Positions 1-12,700 of a stretch of DNA of 64,000 nucleotides are shown here, piece by piece (within the stretch, counting starts at the first letter, position 1; every line of letters starts with the position of its first letter). A program made the position numbers and the translations under genes. The DNA is from Brachypodium distachyon (Eukaryota > Streptophyta > Magnoliopsida > Poales > Poaceae), in NCBI RefSeq assembly GCF_000005505.3, contig NC_016134.3, positions 30,145,584-30,209,583 of the forward strand. Direction: 5' to 3'. A model generated the notes under the pieces. The model was not told the origin of the DNA, searched no databases, and was given only the letters and a program-made list of their open reading frames with translations.

Positions 1-600
1 CTCACTTGGTCTTTACCCACTTGGACAAAGTAGTAGATGTCCCTTGCACTGCGTCGGTACTGCTTTACCCAATTATGCTGACTAATAGACGGAGTACCAT
101 CTGGAAATGGCATCAAGAATCAAGTTAGTTGGACTACATGTACTGACCAGAATTTCACATATTCTTTACTCCTATGACATATCTAAGTTTGCACCAATAC
201 ACCACCCAACATTTGCTGCGTAGATTCATAAATAGCAAAACAATGAAAGCAATGGACTTTCTAGATGACTTCAGCTGAAGCTCAAAATCAAAAGAGCTTG
301 CACTGCTCTTTCCAATGGAGTTGGATGCTCATCAACAGAGAATGATTTGATATCCTCAACAGAAGCGACACACTGGGCTAAAGGTTACAGCCATATCTTC
401 ATTAGCTTAAAAGTCGCAGTCTAAAGAGATTAACTTAAATTTTAGGGGAAAAGGAATTAAAGAACGACACTGCACATATGGTTCCTACCAAAGCTAACCG
501 AAAGATGCTCCACCACAGAGGAAATGGCTCTAGTACTGTCAAGGCTGGTAAGTGGCCGAGGCCTTTTTCCTTGTGACCCTTCTCATGGAAGGAAATAATT
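1..600 (-). pseudogene. Shuffled fragments of the sorting nexin 3' end
   Basis: On the minus strand this stretch holds pieces that match the intact sorting nexin gene at 9771-16470. About 20-110 resembles its exon 14 (9999-10081) but has small indels, including loss of two bases in the exon. About 240-330 resembles exon 13 (10241-10433). About 345-490 resembles the 3' flank at 9375-9525. About 538-590 resembles the last-exon end at 9771-9825. Read along the minus strand the order is exon-15 end, 3' flank, exon 13, exon 14. This fits the tail of one partial copy followed by the start of another that runs out of the window. None of it can be translated as a working exon. The pieces lie directly downstream of the NLR stop, so they may form its 3' UTR. 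Confidence 0.75.
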
Positions 601-620
601 TTGTTCAATACGAGTGCCGG

Positions 621-3600
621 TTACATGAGCTTCAAACTGACATGGTTTGCATGTTCCATCAGTTGGCGCTGCACCTCTTCCGTGACTGTGCTACTGTAAA
701 CATCACGAAGATTAATTTCCCTGAGGCTAGAGAGAAACGTCAGCCCAGAGATTTCCTCTATCCATTTGCACCATGCTGCTCGTGCCAGCTCGAGCTTGGG
801 CATTGCGCCTTCTCCAAACCTCACCGACACGACGTTAGTTAACACAGAAAGCTCCAGCACCACGAGTCTCGGGAAAGATGAACCTAGGAAATGGAGCTGA
901 TCACCCTGGATAGACTCCCGCCGCAGACTGAGAGCCACAAGATTCGGTAGCATCCCAAGGGCTTGTATGTCTTCTTCATGGAGGTGGGTGTGACCTAACT
1001 CCAACCTGGAAAGATTCGGAAGCTGATGGATCCACCGGGGTACTCTGACTAGCTTGCCATACATCTTGAGACTCTCAAGGCATTTTGGTGGCAATAATTC
1101 CCCACCCAAACAACCATCCAAGTCATCTCGCTCAGTGCACGCATGCAACGACAAAGATTGGAGTTGACTATGACCAGCAATGGCTGACCAAAATCTGTTG
1201 ATGTTTTCATTGTTGATACCAGCCACTCCTAGCTTCCGCAGCTGAGTAAGCTCTTGGAGGTCTTTCAGGGTAGCCTCTCCCTTTCCCCGTACAATGCTGA
1301 CAACACCCAATGTGTGCAGGGCCTTGAGTTTCCCAATCCCTCTTGGGACTTGAACACCATACAACCCATCATTGTCCGCCGCAGAGACAATGAAACGATA
1401 CTGGTTGAGTACATCACGCCTGTTCAAACCATCCTCGAGAAGTTGTGGTCTCCAGAAAAGATGTCCCATCGACAGCAAATAGCAGGCCATCGAAAGGCGC
1501 ATGCGACTGTGGAACAGAAGAGAAGAACAGCAACAAATCTTTCTGGTCGCAGTGCTCGTGGACTCATGATCCTCATAGGCTTCTCTGTTTCTGCGTGGAA
1601 ACAAGCGTTCCGCACACATGAAAGAAAGAGCACAACATCGTGGTGAAAAAGAGCGCTTCCCATATATGGCCTTAAGTCTGTCATTTTCGTTTAGCCCCAA
1701 ATGAGCACGAAGGTATTGTAGCTTCTGAAGCTTTGTAACTGTTGCTGGCAATTGGGATATACATGTGCCTCTGATATCCAGTGTTTCAAGGTGCCTCAGA
1801 TTCCCAATAGAATTAGGCAGGAAGAAGATACTCCGGCATCCTCGCAGAGAAAAAAACTTGAGGTGAAGCAGCTGTCCAATTTGATCAAGATGATGATCTT
1901 GTAGACCTAATGTGCCTTCCAAATCGAGTACTCGGAGGAACCTCATCTTACTAGAAATAAAAAATGATCTCCATTCTCCAAACACTTTCATTGACCGCAC
2001 GTGAGACAGGTCCAACATGCTCTCTAACACATCTTTATCTCGTTTCCAGTTGCTACTTATGACAAGATGACGTAGTGCACCTTGTATACCGCTCAAACAA
2101 CATCCTTCTTCAAGTGTAAAGACAAGGTTTTCCTCCCTAGCCTTTAAGATGCATATTTCACGGATCATATCATGAAGTCGACATGCATCAAGTTTTGCGC
2201 TGTAGTTGTTTACCCATTCCACTCGCAGGATCATACTTCTGCTAAAAAGCTCATCCAAATACTTGTCACCAAGTTCCTCTGCAGTCATGCCACGCATGTC
2301 CCTCAAGTAACCCTCTGCGATCCACCGCCTCACCAAGCGGTTCTGCTTAATTATGTGGTCTTCTGGAAATAGGGACATGTATAAGAAACAAGACTTGAGA
2401 TGGTAGGGTAAACCATCATAGCTCCTCATAAGAACTGTCTTTATTATCCTAAGTTCTGGACTGATTTCCAATTCAGCACTGATGCGACCATTCATCTTTG
2501 CCCATTCAATAGCAGTTTTAGGCTTTGTGGCTAAGTAACCAGCTATAGCTGATATTGCTAGGGGAAGTCCATCACACTTCTTGAGGATAAGTCTTGCTTG
2601 CTCCATCATATCAACGACTAAAGAATTGTTTCCAGTGTTATTTTTAAGTACCTACAATGGATAGAATTTAACACTAGTGTTAGGTACTGAGATTGAAAAT
2701 TGACCATTGTCAGGATGAAAATATGACATAGTATTATGACGACGTTTCAAATTTTCAAATTGATATTCACCAAATCCGTTGCTCTAAACATTTTTAACCT
2801 GAAAGTTTATATAATCTGGATTTCAAATATTACATTTGGATACAAAATATAGGTATAGTTTCTGGATTTATATATTTGCAATTTTTCAGAAATTTGGTTC
2901 TAAATTGATGTTCAGGGGTTACTACTTTTAAATATATGGGGTAGCGATCGAACTGTGCCAGCTATTTTTCAGACGTAACACAAACATACATTTTCGTTTA
3001 TCCTATATTACTAGTATAGCAGTATATGCCAGAGTGTGTGCATATAAATTTTTAAGGACATGTTGGCTCTTTAGTTCAAATTAAGGAAAACGTCAAGATT
3101 GCTAAAAAGAACATTACGGGAAGAAAAACACAACCGAAGTTCTGAAAGTGAACGCAGAATAAAAGTTTAAGAAGCTAGTACCTTCCTTTTGAAGAGGTCA
3201 AGTGCAGCATCATCTTTCAGGCCTTGAAGGCTGTATATGTTGCTGTATTCCGTAGAACATTGTTGAGCCACAATTTTTTCCCTGGTGGTGACTATAACCC
3301 TTGTTGCACTTTCCAGGCATTTTTTTACCAGCTCCTATTCAACAGCAGATGATATATCGTCAAGAACAATGAGGCACTTCTGTGTATTTAGAAGACGAAT
3401 TAACTCGCCTTCCAACTCATGAAGTTTCATGCTTGCTATGTTTGTCTTGTGTGTTCTAGTTGCTGATGCTCCCGTAGGGTCTTCATGAAAACCTTTCTGA
3501 AGTTGCATAGCTAAGTTTCTAAGAAGGGCTTCAAGGTTGAAAGGGCGCAAGGCAGTGGCCCACGCACGCTTCCAGCCACCAAGTTGCTGGCTTCGGTATA

Positions 3601-6578
3601 CACTCCTGACAAGAGTGGTTTTCCCTAGACCTCCCATTCCCCACACTGAGATCACTTTGCAGCTGTGGCTTTCCTTTGGTTGACCAATTAGTTGAATTAC
3701 TTTAGATTTCTCCATTTCTCGCCCAGTGAGCATGTCTTCAACTTGCGCCATTGTCCTGCTGCGATCGACCTTGCTTACAGCGCTGGAGTTAGAAACTTTG
3801 TCCCCTTCTGCATCCTTGGACTGTTGGTCTTCCTCCTGTATTTCACCAGCAGGCATTGCTGGGTCATTCCCGGCAATAGTAACTCTGGTCGAGTCAACGA
3901 TAGGCTCAGCAGCAGCAGCGCCTGATCCTGGTATAATCTGAACATACAAAAAAAACAGACCTTTGAGCAATCTATGTACTTGTGGTCCCCCAACACAATT
4001 GCACATTTAGCACAAACTGGGAGATATCATCAAATCGACCTTGAGATTGGTGACCACGGCCGTGGAATCGTGTACTTGGAAAAGGAGAAGTAGGGAGGAG
4101 GTCAGGGATAATCAAGCAGGCTAGAGTAAGTGTACGAAGGCTCACCGACGGCGGATTTCTAGGAACGGTGGTCGTCGGCCAGAGTTGAAGAAGATGGTGC
4201 AGATTCCTTCAAGGAAAGCGGAGCGACCAGGCGGCCAGGAATCGTCCTCAGCATGCACATGCTGTGCTCCAGGCAGACAGAACCGAGCCGTGAGCGTGAG
4301 GCGGAGAAACACAGGCGGGACGGCGCTAGGGCACAGAGGAGGCGGCGGATGCAGGAAGGAAACAAGAAGAAGGGGCGGAAATTGTTGGTCACCACTCACC
4401 ATGGAGCACACAGGCTCCAGTGATCCAGTCCCAGGCTCCCAGCAGCCTTCTGATTTTTCTTTTCATGTTTTTATGTTTATTTTTCAGATAAATTATAAAA
4501 TAAATTCAGCACAACACAGTTTAGCAGTTCCAAAGTGAACCTTAGCCTGGAACAAGACCAGCTTGGAAGAATGATTGTCTCCATGTCAAACACAAAGACT
4601 TTTACAAAACCAAACCTTCAAATCAGAAGCGTAGCTCAGATATGAAAGGGACACAAATACACACTGCTCTAAGAGAGCTCTTCGTCGGCGAGCCCACCGG
4701 TGCACATCTGCACTAGAGAAACCATGCACAAGCTGACATACAAACGAAGGTCCGTTGACTAACACAATAGGAATAGTGCTGCGGGAGACGACAAAATAAG
4801 GTTGATGGTAGCATATCAGCCAGGGCGTACCCTAAAGTCAGCACGTCGAAGCCGTCAATCTGGCTGATCGGAGAAGAAAGCTTAGGTTGAAGAAAATTGA
4901 AGAAGAAAACTCCAAGAGCATGTCATCTAGCAAGATCAGGAACCCCAGATTCATGAGGCATCAGTCTAACTTGCTCGCATTAGTGCAAGAGGAAGATATT
5001 CTGTGTCGATGGAAAGATCGAAGAATGATATTGCGACCTCCACACCTTGGGCAAACAAAGTGGAATCCCGTAGCTCTAGATTAGGGAAAACTTATTTTTG
5101 CTCTTCTTTTCTTGCATACTCTAGACATGAGATCAATGTTTTCTTTATCGACGAAAAAACAGAAGCACTGCTAATTTCTATTAATTAGGAGAAGAAACAA
5201 GCTATAAATTACAGACCATAGAGCACAAAATTGGGCAGCCCAAAAAATTAACCTCCAAAAATCCTATAAATTTCTTTTGAATCAAAGGAGCCCTGAATAA
5301 TATATTCGTGGTTTCTGCTTAGATAGTGTAGACACATACACAGTAGTACGACATAAGGAGTGATTGGGAAGTGTATACGTGCCTTGCTGTGGAAGAGGTA
5401 GAGAGTTTGATGATATGACAACCGCTTGAGCTTTGACACCTGATACGGTTTCTCCGTGCACAAGCTCGCGATCTCGACGTGCTGTGTGGACACCACGATC
5501 CTGCTTCCGTTCTTCTTGTCCGGGAAGTACATCTTGATGCACTGCCACTCCACCATCGTGGACAGCCCATCAATCACCACCAGGTAGCTATTGCCACCCA
5601 CCTAGGTAGCAGGCATATAGAAATACAAGCTATATATTCCGTTTATCCCGTAAAGCAAATTTCTAAATTCAGTATTAACAGAATTTGAACCTGGGTGTCG
5701 AACATGCGAGCCAAAGCACCTCCATCCAGCATGTCCATCTTCATCAGAGCATCAGCCCAGCCGGCAGTAGTACTTCCGGGAGACGACGACTCATGATTGT
5801 CGTGAGAGAAAAAGAACTGCCTCACTAAACCGCGGAGGAACTCTGTTGGATCAAAAGGCCGCGCGAGGCCGACCCAGGCACGGAGCCTGAACTTGGCCGC
5901 GGCCATGGAGGAATCATAGGCCTCCTTGATGGCGGACGCCTTGCCGGGATCCCCCGCGGTGCCCCACATGGCAACCACCCGGAGCTCTGCCTCGTCACTG
6001 CTCAGCAGCCGGCGGAGCCGGTCACCGTCTTCGGCTAGCTCCCCCCCCAGCTCCAATTCGGCGCCGGTGGCGAGGTTTGCTTCGTTGATGCCAAACATGG
6101 CACTCGGCAGCTGCTGATCGGCTGCAGCTGCAGGCGGCAGCTGCAGCTGCGGCTTGACAAGCTGGTACCGTAGGTTTCTGTTGCTGACGTCCTCCACCTT
6201 GGCCCTCAGCGTCTTGACCTCCTGGGAGATGTGGTGCCGTCGATCCCCCTGTCCCCAGCACCAAGGGCTGCAGGGCGCCGGGTTCCTCTTCGTCTTCTCC
6301 GAATGGAGGGCGCAATCCATGAGGCTGTCCTCCACGTCGTATGCCAGGTCACGGACCTGAGTCACCCACGTGGCGACCACCCTCTGCTGCTGCGGCGGCT
6401 GGTCCTCCTCGTCGGCTGTCGCCAGGAAGGACTGCATCATCTGGAGCTCGTCAGCTATGAAGGCCACGTCGCTCTCCATGCCTAGCTGCAGCGCCAGCTC
6501 ATCCGCGGCCTTGGACCTGGCGTACCCGAGGGCTCCGTCCAGCACGGCCTTGCCCACGCTCACCACCGTTGCCTCCAT
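621..6578 (-). pseudogene. CC-NB-ARC-NB-ARC-LRR disease resistance gene, broken by one nonsense codon
   Basis: Four-exon NLR. Exon 1 is 6578-5691, exon 2 5601-5379, exon 3 3927-3182 and exon 4 2651-621. All junctions are GT-AG and the sum is 1296 codons with the stop. An in-frame ATG eight codons upstream (6602) is possible. Exon 1 encodes an Rx-type coiled coil (starts MEATVVSVGKAV) and a first NB-ARC with a degenerate P-loop (GTAGDPGKAS). Exon 2 adds its kinase-2-like YLVVIDG and stops after RNBS-B. After a short linker, exon 3 starts a second NB-ARC with a canonical P-loop (GMGGLGKTT, just after VISVW) and kinase-2 (CLIVLDD). Exon 4 has GLPLA, the RLHDMI form of the MHD motif, then LRRs. 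In exon 3, codon 568 is TAG (3337-3335), where relatives as I recall them have Trp. The exon stays open for 51 codons after it, so only one change separates this from an intact gene. The expected normal role is intracellular pathogen sensing. A truncated 567-residue CC-NB protein or readthrough is possible. Confidence 0.85.
3938..5378 (-). other. NLR intron 2 with a GC-rich segment
   Basis: This 1.44 kb intron separates the degenerate first NB-ARC from the second. At 4145-4440 it is GC-rich and ends on the minus strand with a donor-like CGTCG/GTGAGC near 4145. It could be a 5' UTR exon of an internal promoter driving exons 3-4 alone. No conserved protein is seen in it. Confidence 0.4.
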
Positions 6579-6602
6579 GACCCTAGATCCTCCAACGTAC
6601 AA

Positions 6603-7727
6603 CCTGCTGAGTTCTGAGAGTCCGTATTAATGTGTGCAGCGATTTCTTGCAGTGGACCGACAGTCAACACATTATACGCGCGTGCGGTAGATAAAGTAGA
6701 CACGATTACAGATAAACTACATGCCCTGCTACCAACTAATTATTCGACCCAACTAACCCAACAAGTAATACTAAATCACTACAGTACAAGGGCTAGCCAC
6801 AATTGAATAGTATACTCCGTAGCACTTTCTCCGTACTAAATCAGCGACTAACTAATATGGATTGAAGGGAGCATCGTTTGAGCACTAATTAATCATTCCA
6901 ACTAAGGCCTCCACAATGTATGCCAAAAAGAAGTGCCAACTTGCAAATTTGGCATTTGGCACCGCGTCCGTCCACTGTAGAGACGATGCGAAATTGAGGG
7001 ATGTGGGAACCGGAGCAGCGAACTTGCTCCTGTGCTATATTCTGGCGACCAATAAAATAATCATCTTTCCCAACTGCTCTTCTGGATTTCAATTGCCATC
7101 AGCATCTCCTTGGATACACTTCGGCAAATGCAAAATGAATTCAACAAACAATTTGAAGCATTCATACCCCGCTCAGCGCTCACAAAATTCATGCGTACAA
7201 ATGCTAAGAGGAAACAATCACTCACCATACCTGCTGCTGCTGCTGCTAGCCACCGCTCGAGTGGATCAGTCGAAATAAATCTGGCCGCCGTTGAAGCCGC
7301 ACTGCCACCGCCGCATGCTGCTGATGTATTCACGAGCCATCGCGGACCGGCTGTATTCGCTCGTCACCGCCGCCGGAGTCGCTCGTCGCTGTGGATCGGA
7401 AGCCGCACACCACAGAGGAAATGCCGCTCGAGATCCGATCCTCTTCGCCGTGGATCCGCAGCCGGAGCGGCTCGCTGGTGGGGAGCCGCCGCCGGAGATC
7501 CTCGTCGCTCCAGAGCCGCCGATCGAGACCCCATCACCAGAACGAAAATCTGTGGAAAGAATCTGCGGGATCTAGAGCACGGAAGTATTCGTAGAAAAAG
7601 AGAGAGGATATTTCAGCGACGAAACGAATTCGCGCGAGAAGCATCCAGGGAGACAGGTGGAAGCTAATTTTCTATGCTTATTTCTTTAATCGATAGTGGG
7701 TCCCACATAAAACCCATTTGGAGCTTA
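6603..7727. other. Upstream region of the NLR; GC-rich open stretch, no recognised gene
   Basis: The first 300 bases are AT-rich and should include the NLR promoter. 7100-7670 is GC-rich with overlapping open frames on the plus strand, including one starting MDTLRQMQNEFNKQF. That start has a faint resemblance to plant transposon-encoded proteins, but nothing downstream supports a family. The abrupt change in base composition suggests a small unclassified insertion. Confidence 0.35.
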
Positions 7728-7825
7728 TATCCTCCGTTCCATAATTTTTGTATACAGACACTTTTTGAGAATAGATACATCCATTTTTGATAAATTTGAG
7801 ACAAAAATTATGGAACGGAGTGAGT
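7728..7825. mobile_element. Stowaway-like MITE
   Basis: About 98 bp with terminal inverted repeats: CCTCCGTTCCATAATTTTTG at 7731 is mirrored by the complement ending near 7820 (GGAACGGAG). TA dinucleotides flank it. It has no coding capacity. Termini of this kind are typical of Tc1/mariner-derived Stowaway elements of grasses. Confidence 0.8.
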
Positions 7826-8239
7826 AATTTCTAATGATGCTATATCGTGTGCTGTAAAAAAAAAACATGTATCGTGATGTTCGATGATGCTCTTAAGATC
7901 GAAATTAATCTCCTGGCGAAATTAGACCAGAGCAACATGCCAACAATCGTTCCCTCTCAAGAATCACCTACCAGGATTGGACTAACGCGCGACGGTTGAG
8001 CGGTAGCATTTGCGCGCGTACGGCCGCCCGGCTGGCTAGCAAGCATGCGTGCCTCACTGCATATGAGTCAGCAAAAGATGCCTCGTATGCATGCATCAGC
8101 AGATCGATGTCCTGTATGTGCTTCAATATTTCAGGAAAATTGGAATCTAAAATATTTTATCTCTAAAACGGGGCACGGAATTAATGGTCAGTCTTCACGG
8201 TTAGATTTGTCTGGACGAGAGCTTCGATACTAGATTCCT

Positions 8240-8800
8240 AGGAGTATGTTTCGTCGACTTTTTTTTCTTTTAAAATTACCACAAGATAATCCGTCTTAAA
8301 AGTAACCACCCACTAATATATCAAGTTGCCACCCTTGTGGTAATAAGTTACCACGTCGTAACTTCATAAAAATATAAGATGATAATTTGTGCGTTAAGAT
8401 TGCCAAGCATTAACGTATGAAGTTGCCACCCTATTAGTTATAGAGTTGCCATGTCAATTTCTTTCAGAGTAGGATGGCAACTAATATACCCACGTGGAAA
8501 CTTTATCCGAAATATGATGGTCACTTGTTTATTAAAGTTGCCATCTTATAATATATGAAGTTGCCACAGTTTTAATAACAATTTGCCATGGTTACTTCCT
8601 TCAAATCAGCATGGTTGCTTGTGCATTACCAGTGGGTAACAAAAGGGGCCTAATTATTTTTTGCGAAACATATTTGAGTGAGATCTAGTTTTGAAGCACT
8701 CGTCGATACGAAGGTAACGCTGAAAACGGATTGTGAATCGAAGACACAATTTGAGATCTAAAACATTTTAAAGTTTCAAAACCAACTAGTATAAAATAGT
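8240..8800. repeat. Degenerate GTTGCCAC/GTTACCAC tandem array with conserved flank
   Basis: Repeated units of roughly 50-100 bp, each with GTTGCCAC or GTTACCAC next to AATATATGAAG-like text. The array is followed at 8660-8800 by a unique flank (TTTGAAGCACTCGTCGATACG). The same array plus flank recurs in the same orientation at 34621-34980, so this is a dispersed repeat element. No coding capacity is visible. Confidence 0.7.
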
Positions 8801-9770
8801 CGAATGCACTAATCAAGTGCACTGTGCATACTCCGCATGTGTTCGCGAGGTCGCAAGTCATTAATTGCTGTGCATGCATCCCGTTTTCACCGTTCCAGAA
8901 TCGGTCGCGCCGTTCGTACTGCTCGCGTTACAATTCCTACTTCTGCAAAAGCACATGGAATCCAAATGCAGTCACAACTCACAAGTGTCGCCAACTCCAC
9001 ATCGATTCAATTTTTTCTTTTCCTTTTTTCCTTTGGAACTTTACATGCGTTAGGGTGGACACAAACGTCAAGAGTTATTTAACTAAGGATGGCAGGATTA
9101 AGGAACTCAAAAAATGACGGAAAAAAAATGTACATGTCCATGTCTCCCAAGCTTCTGTCCAGGTTCAGCTGCCAGGGGCCAGGGCAAGGATTCAGCTATC
9201 AACGACGATTGGTATTCTGGGACACAACAGTTGTGCTTTGTCAATCACCTCAGGCTACTACTCTTCACATGAATTTCTTGGAAATACATTTTCATCTAAG
9301 GATATATTCAAGAGATTTCAAGATGGAATCCATTGGAGCTGGGGATGCTCAATTGCTCATCTCCTAGAGTACGATTTTGATCTCCTCAACAGAACAACAG
9401 GCAGAGGCAAAACGAAAATGGTACAGCTATACACTTGAACATCTTTGCCCTTTAAGCCCGGGTCTAAAGATATTAACTTAATTTTTGGGGGGAAAAAGAA
9501 TTAAAGAATGAGACGTTACAACCAACTCCCTACGAGAGCTCACATCAAACTTGATGGCCTAGATTGCATCAAGGGGGGACTAATTTGATATACAGCTGTA
9601 CATATTATAGTGGGGGGAAAGCAACATTCGTCCCCTGGATCCAACTTCACACTGTCGAAATCCGTTCGGGCAAAAATTGCGGCGCAGCATGCTTGATGGT
9701 GCTCCGCGGAAGAAAATGGTTGCAGGCCTTGGATGTAAAGCCCTTCATGGTATTTCAGGATCTCCAACAG
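8801..9770. other. Spacer downstream of the sorting nexin gene
   Basis: No gene is recognised. 9375-9525 is the 3' flank of the sorting nexin and is the source-like sequence for 345-490. The terminal sequence of the transcript should lie within about 500 bases of the stop at 9771. Confidence 0.5.
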
Positions 9771-12700
9771 TCAAAGTTGGTAAGTGAACGAGGCTTGCTC
9801 CTTGCGACCCTTCTCATGGATGTCTTCTATGAGCTGTTGAAGCTCCGGGAAGAGTGTCACAAGCACCTGTTCTACCGCTGCATAAGTGAGCTGCTTCACG
9901 CACACGTTGGACTGCAGCACAGCATGAGGAATCATGGAAATCAGGATGATGTCACATCATGGAGCTATTTGGATGCTAGGTTTTGGATCTTTACTCACTT
10001 GGAGGAAGTAGTAGATGTCCCTTGCACTGCGTTGGTACTGCTTGTACCCAATTATACTGACTAACGTAGACGGAGTACCCCCTGGAAAGGACATCGAGAA
10101 TAAACTTAGTTGGACTACATGTACTGACCAGAATTTTGCAAATTTGTTGTTCCTATGACATACCCAAAGCAGCAATCGCTACGTTGAAACATCAATAGAA
10201 AAACAACAAAATCAATGAGACAAAATATGTCAACACTCACCTAAAAGAAGTTTCTTAACTTCACTGGCATTTCTAGATGCCTCCAGCTGAAGCTCAAAAG
10301 AGCCTGTACTGCCCTTTCTATTGCCAGTAGCCTCATCTACACTCCCCGATGGGTGCTTGTCAAATTGACTCGCACCTGCATTTCCATGCAATGCTTCCAA
10401 CTTGGTGAAGAATATACCATTAGGCCAGAGAGTCTGTAGAACGGTAAATCTGTTAATTGCAAAAAGAAAAAAGAAAAGGAAAATGGAGGAACAGAGCTGC
10501 TATCCATTAGGTACAACTATCTAGACCTTGCTCTTAGTTCTCTTGGTGCTGAATAGAACTGAATCAGCTATATTAGGGACGCAAATTATTGTTCATAAGA
10601 TAGTGGCTACATTTTGTATTGGACCCTAGCATGTAAGAATAATTTGTAATCGCTATGATACTCCTCTCACGCTATTGTTTAGCAAAAAGTGATTAGGCAA
10701 CAAAAGAACTGGTTTTGCTATCATAAAACTTGTGAGGTTAAGAAGAAGAGAAAAATATACTGCAGAAGTTGCATCATTGATCCATGTAGAACTTGTTTAG
10801 TTGGAACAACTTTTTACATGGTTTCTTGCAGACACTATAGCAAATTTAATTTACTAACTAAAAGGAAATTTAGAACAGTTCAGTCATGAAAAAAAAAGGT
10901 TACAGTGTTGCCTTACATCTTGAATCCAACGGATTCCTTGTATAATGACATCATCTTTTCGTAGCCAATTGATCTGTCTTAAAATCCAATCATCAATCGC
11001 ATCTTCCATAACTAATTGCAAGATTTGTTTTGATATCCAGAGAACTTGTCTTCTGCAGATAACAAAGATCAAGTCAAACATCAGATTCTGCAATCGAAAG
11101 ATGGAAACGATTGTATAGGGAGAAAACAAGAAAGGCCAAAATAAACTGAGAAAGAAATTGTGCCCTACATATCTGATGATATATGGACAATCCATGAATA
11201 AATAATGCCATGCCAATTATCCTCATGAACTTCACAATCAGAATGTCAAGTACAGAGAACTATCAATGATATCTCAGGGAGTCTACCATACAATGTGCCA
11301 TTTACTTCGGTCGTTATGTAAACAATACAAAACAAGTAGGAAAATACTACGGAAGCCTTAGAGAAAGTTTATGAAAAAAGGAATAGCGAACCTTATCCAA
11401 CCACGTCGCTTTAGTTGGAACACCTTCTCGACCAAATTCAATATAGGCACGCTAACATTTGTTGGCATCCACTGGCAAATAAAAAGAAAGTTTTAGGACC
11501 TACTGGAAAAGCCTTTACAACAGAAGTTCCGTGCATTTTGCATCAAAGAGACCTAGATAATAGATATTATAAAGGTATACCTCAGGAGGAATTCCCGTTG
11601 GATCCTCAAGTGATTTTATAGATGCCATATTCGTAGAATCAGAATTTGCCCTTGCAGGTTTTTCTATTTGTTGGTTTACTTGTGTATCAGAACCAGAGCA
11701 TGCTTCGTTGGGCTTATTATCACTTGAAGCATAACCTCCATTGTTGAACTCATTGTCTGAGTGGCATGCACTATTCACAGAAGAGGGACGATCTTCACAG
11801 TTACTATCACCATCAGAAAGACTATGAGCACTTCCCATGCTTCTATTGTGCTGATTCTGGTTGTTCATCTCTTCTTGGTTCCAAGATAGAGACATCCTAT
11901 TGTCTGCGAACTGTGAATACGGTGCATTCGGGGATGATGTGCTGACCGCTCGTTTGAGACCATCTGAAACTCCTTTAACATGTCGAACAATGTCATCCAT
12001 GGCATCATCAACATTAACTGCTGATGCAAAAATAAATAAATATATTGAGTGAGCAAATACTCAACACACAAGTTCATACTTGTGAAAAAAATAGAGATTC
12101 ATACCAGCCAAGGTTTTCATAACAGAGGTGGACTTTCCGGCTGAATAATTCTGCAAAAATGGAAAAGGAAATGAAATACAAGAAAGTAACTAAAAATATG
12201 TGTTCATTCTTTTTCTTGCTAAGCAGAAGGCTCATAAGGTTTTGGTTGGCTTAAATTACAAACCTTTGATGACGCACTCAGAAAATCCCAAACTTCATGC
12301 TGCTCTGCAATATTAGCTATAGACAACAGATCCTATTTGAACAGAAATGAATAATGTCAACAAATTCGCAATAAAAGGCTGGCATAAATGCTAGAGGTAA
12401 AAGCATACTTGAAGATATTTGTCCAGTAGAATGCATCGTTGGTGCACAAGGTAATCATCAATACTAGATGAAAGAAAACTCTTTGGAGGCAAATGCAATG
12501 AGTAATTAGGTATCTCCTTCAGTTGCCTGTGAAGTCGTTCAAAATTTCGGTATCTACAAGCAAAAAAAGAAAGTCAGCACCATATAATACAATTAATGCA
12601 CCGTGCTATTTCAGAGCTGTTAAAAGACTACGATATGCCAGTAAAAACATGCCTTCTTTTCACAAACCACGTCTTGGTATCTGCATCAGTCACAGCAATA

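Noticed and set aside
7110..7667. 185-codon open frame on the plus strand
   Set aside because: Start faintly resembles a transposon protein, but the rest is GC-driven low complexity with competing frames and no splice or domain support.
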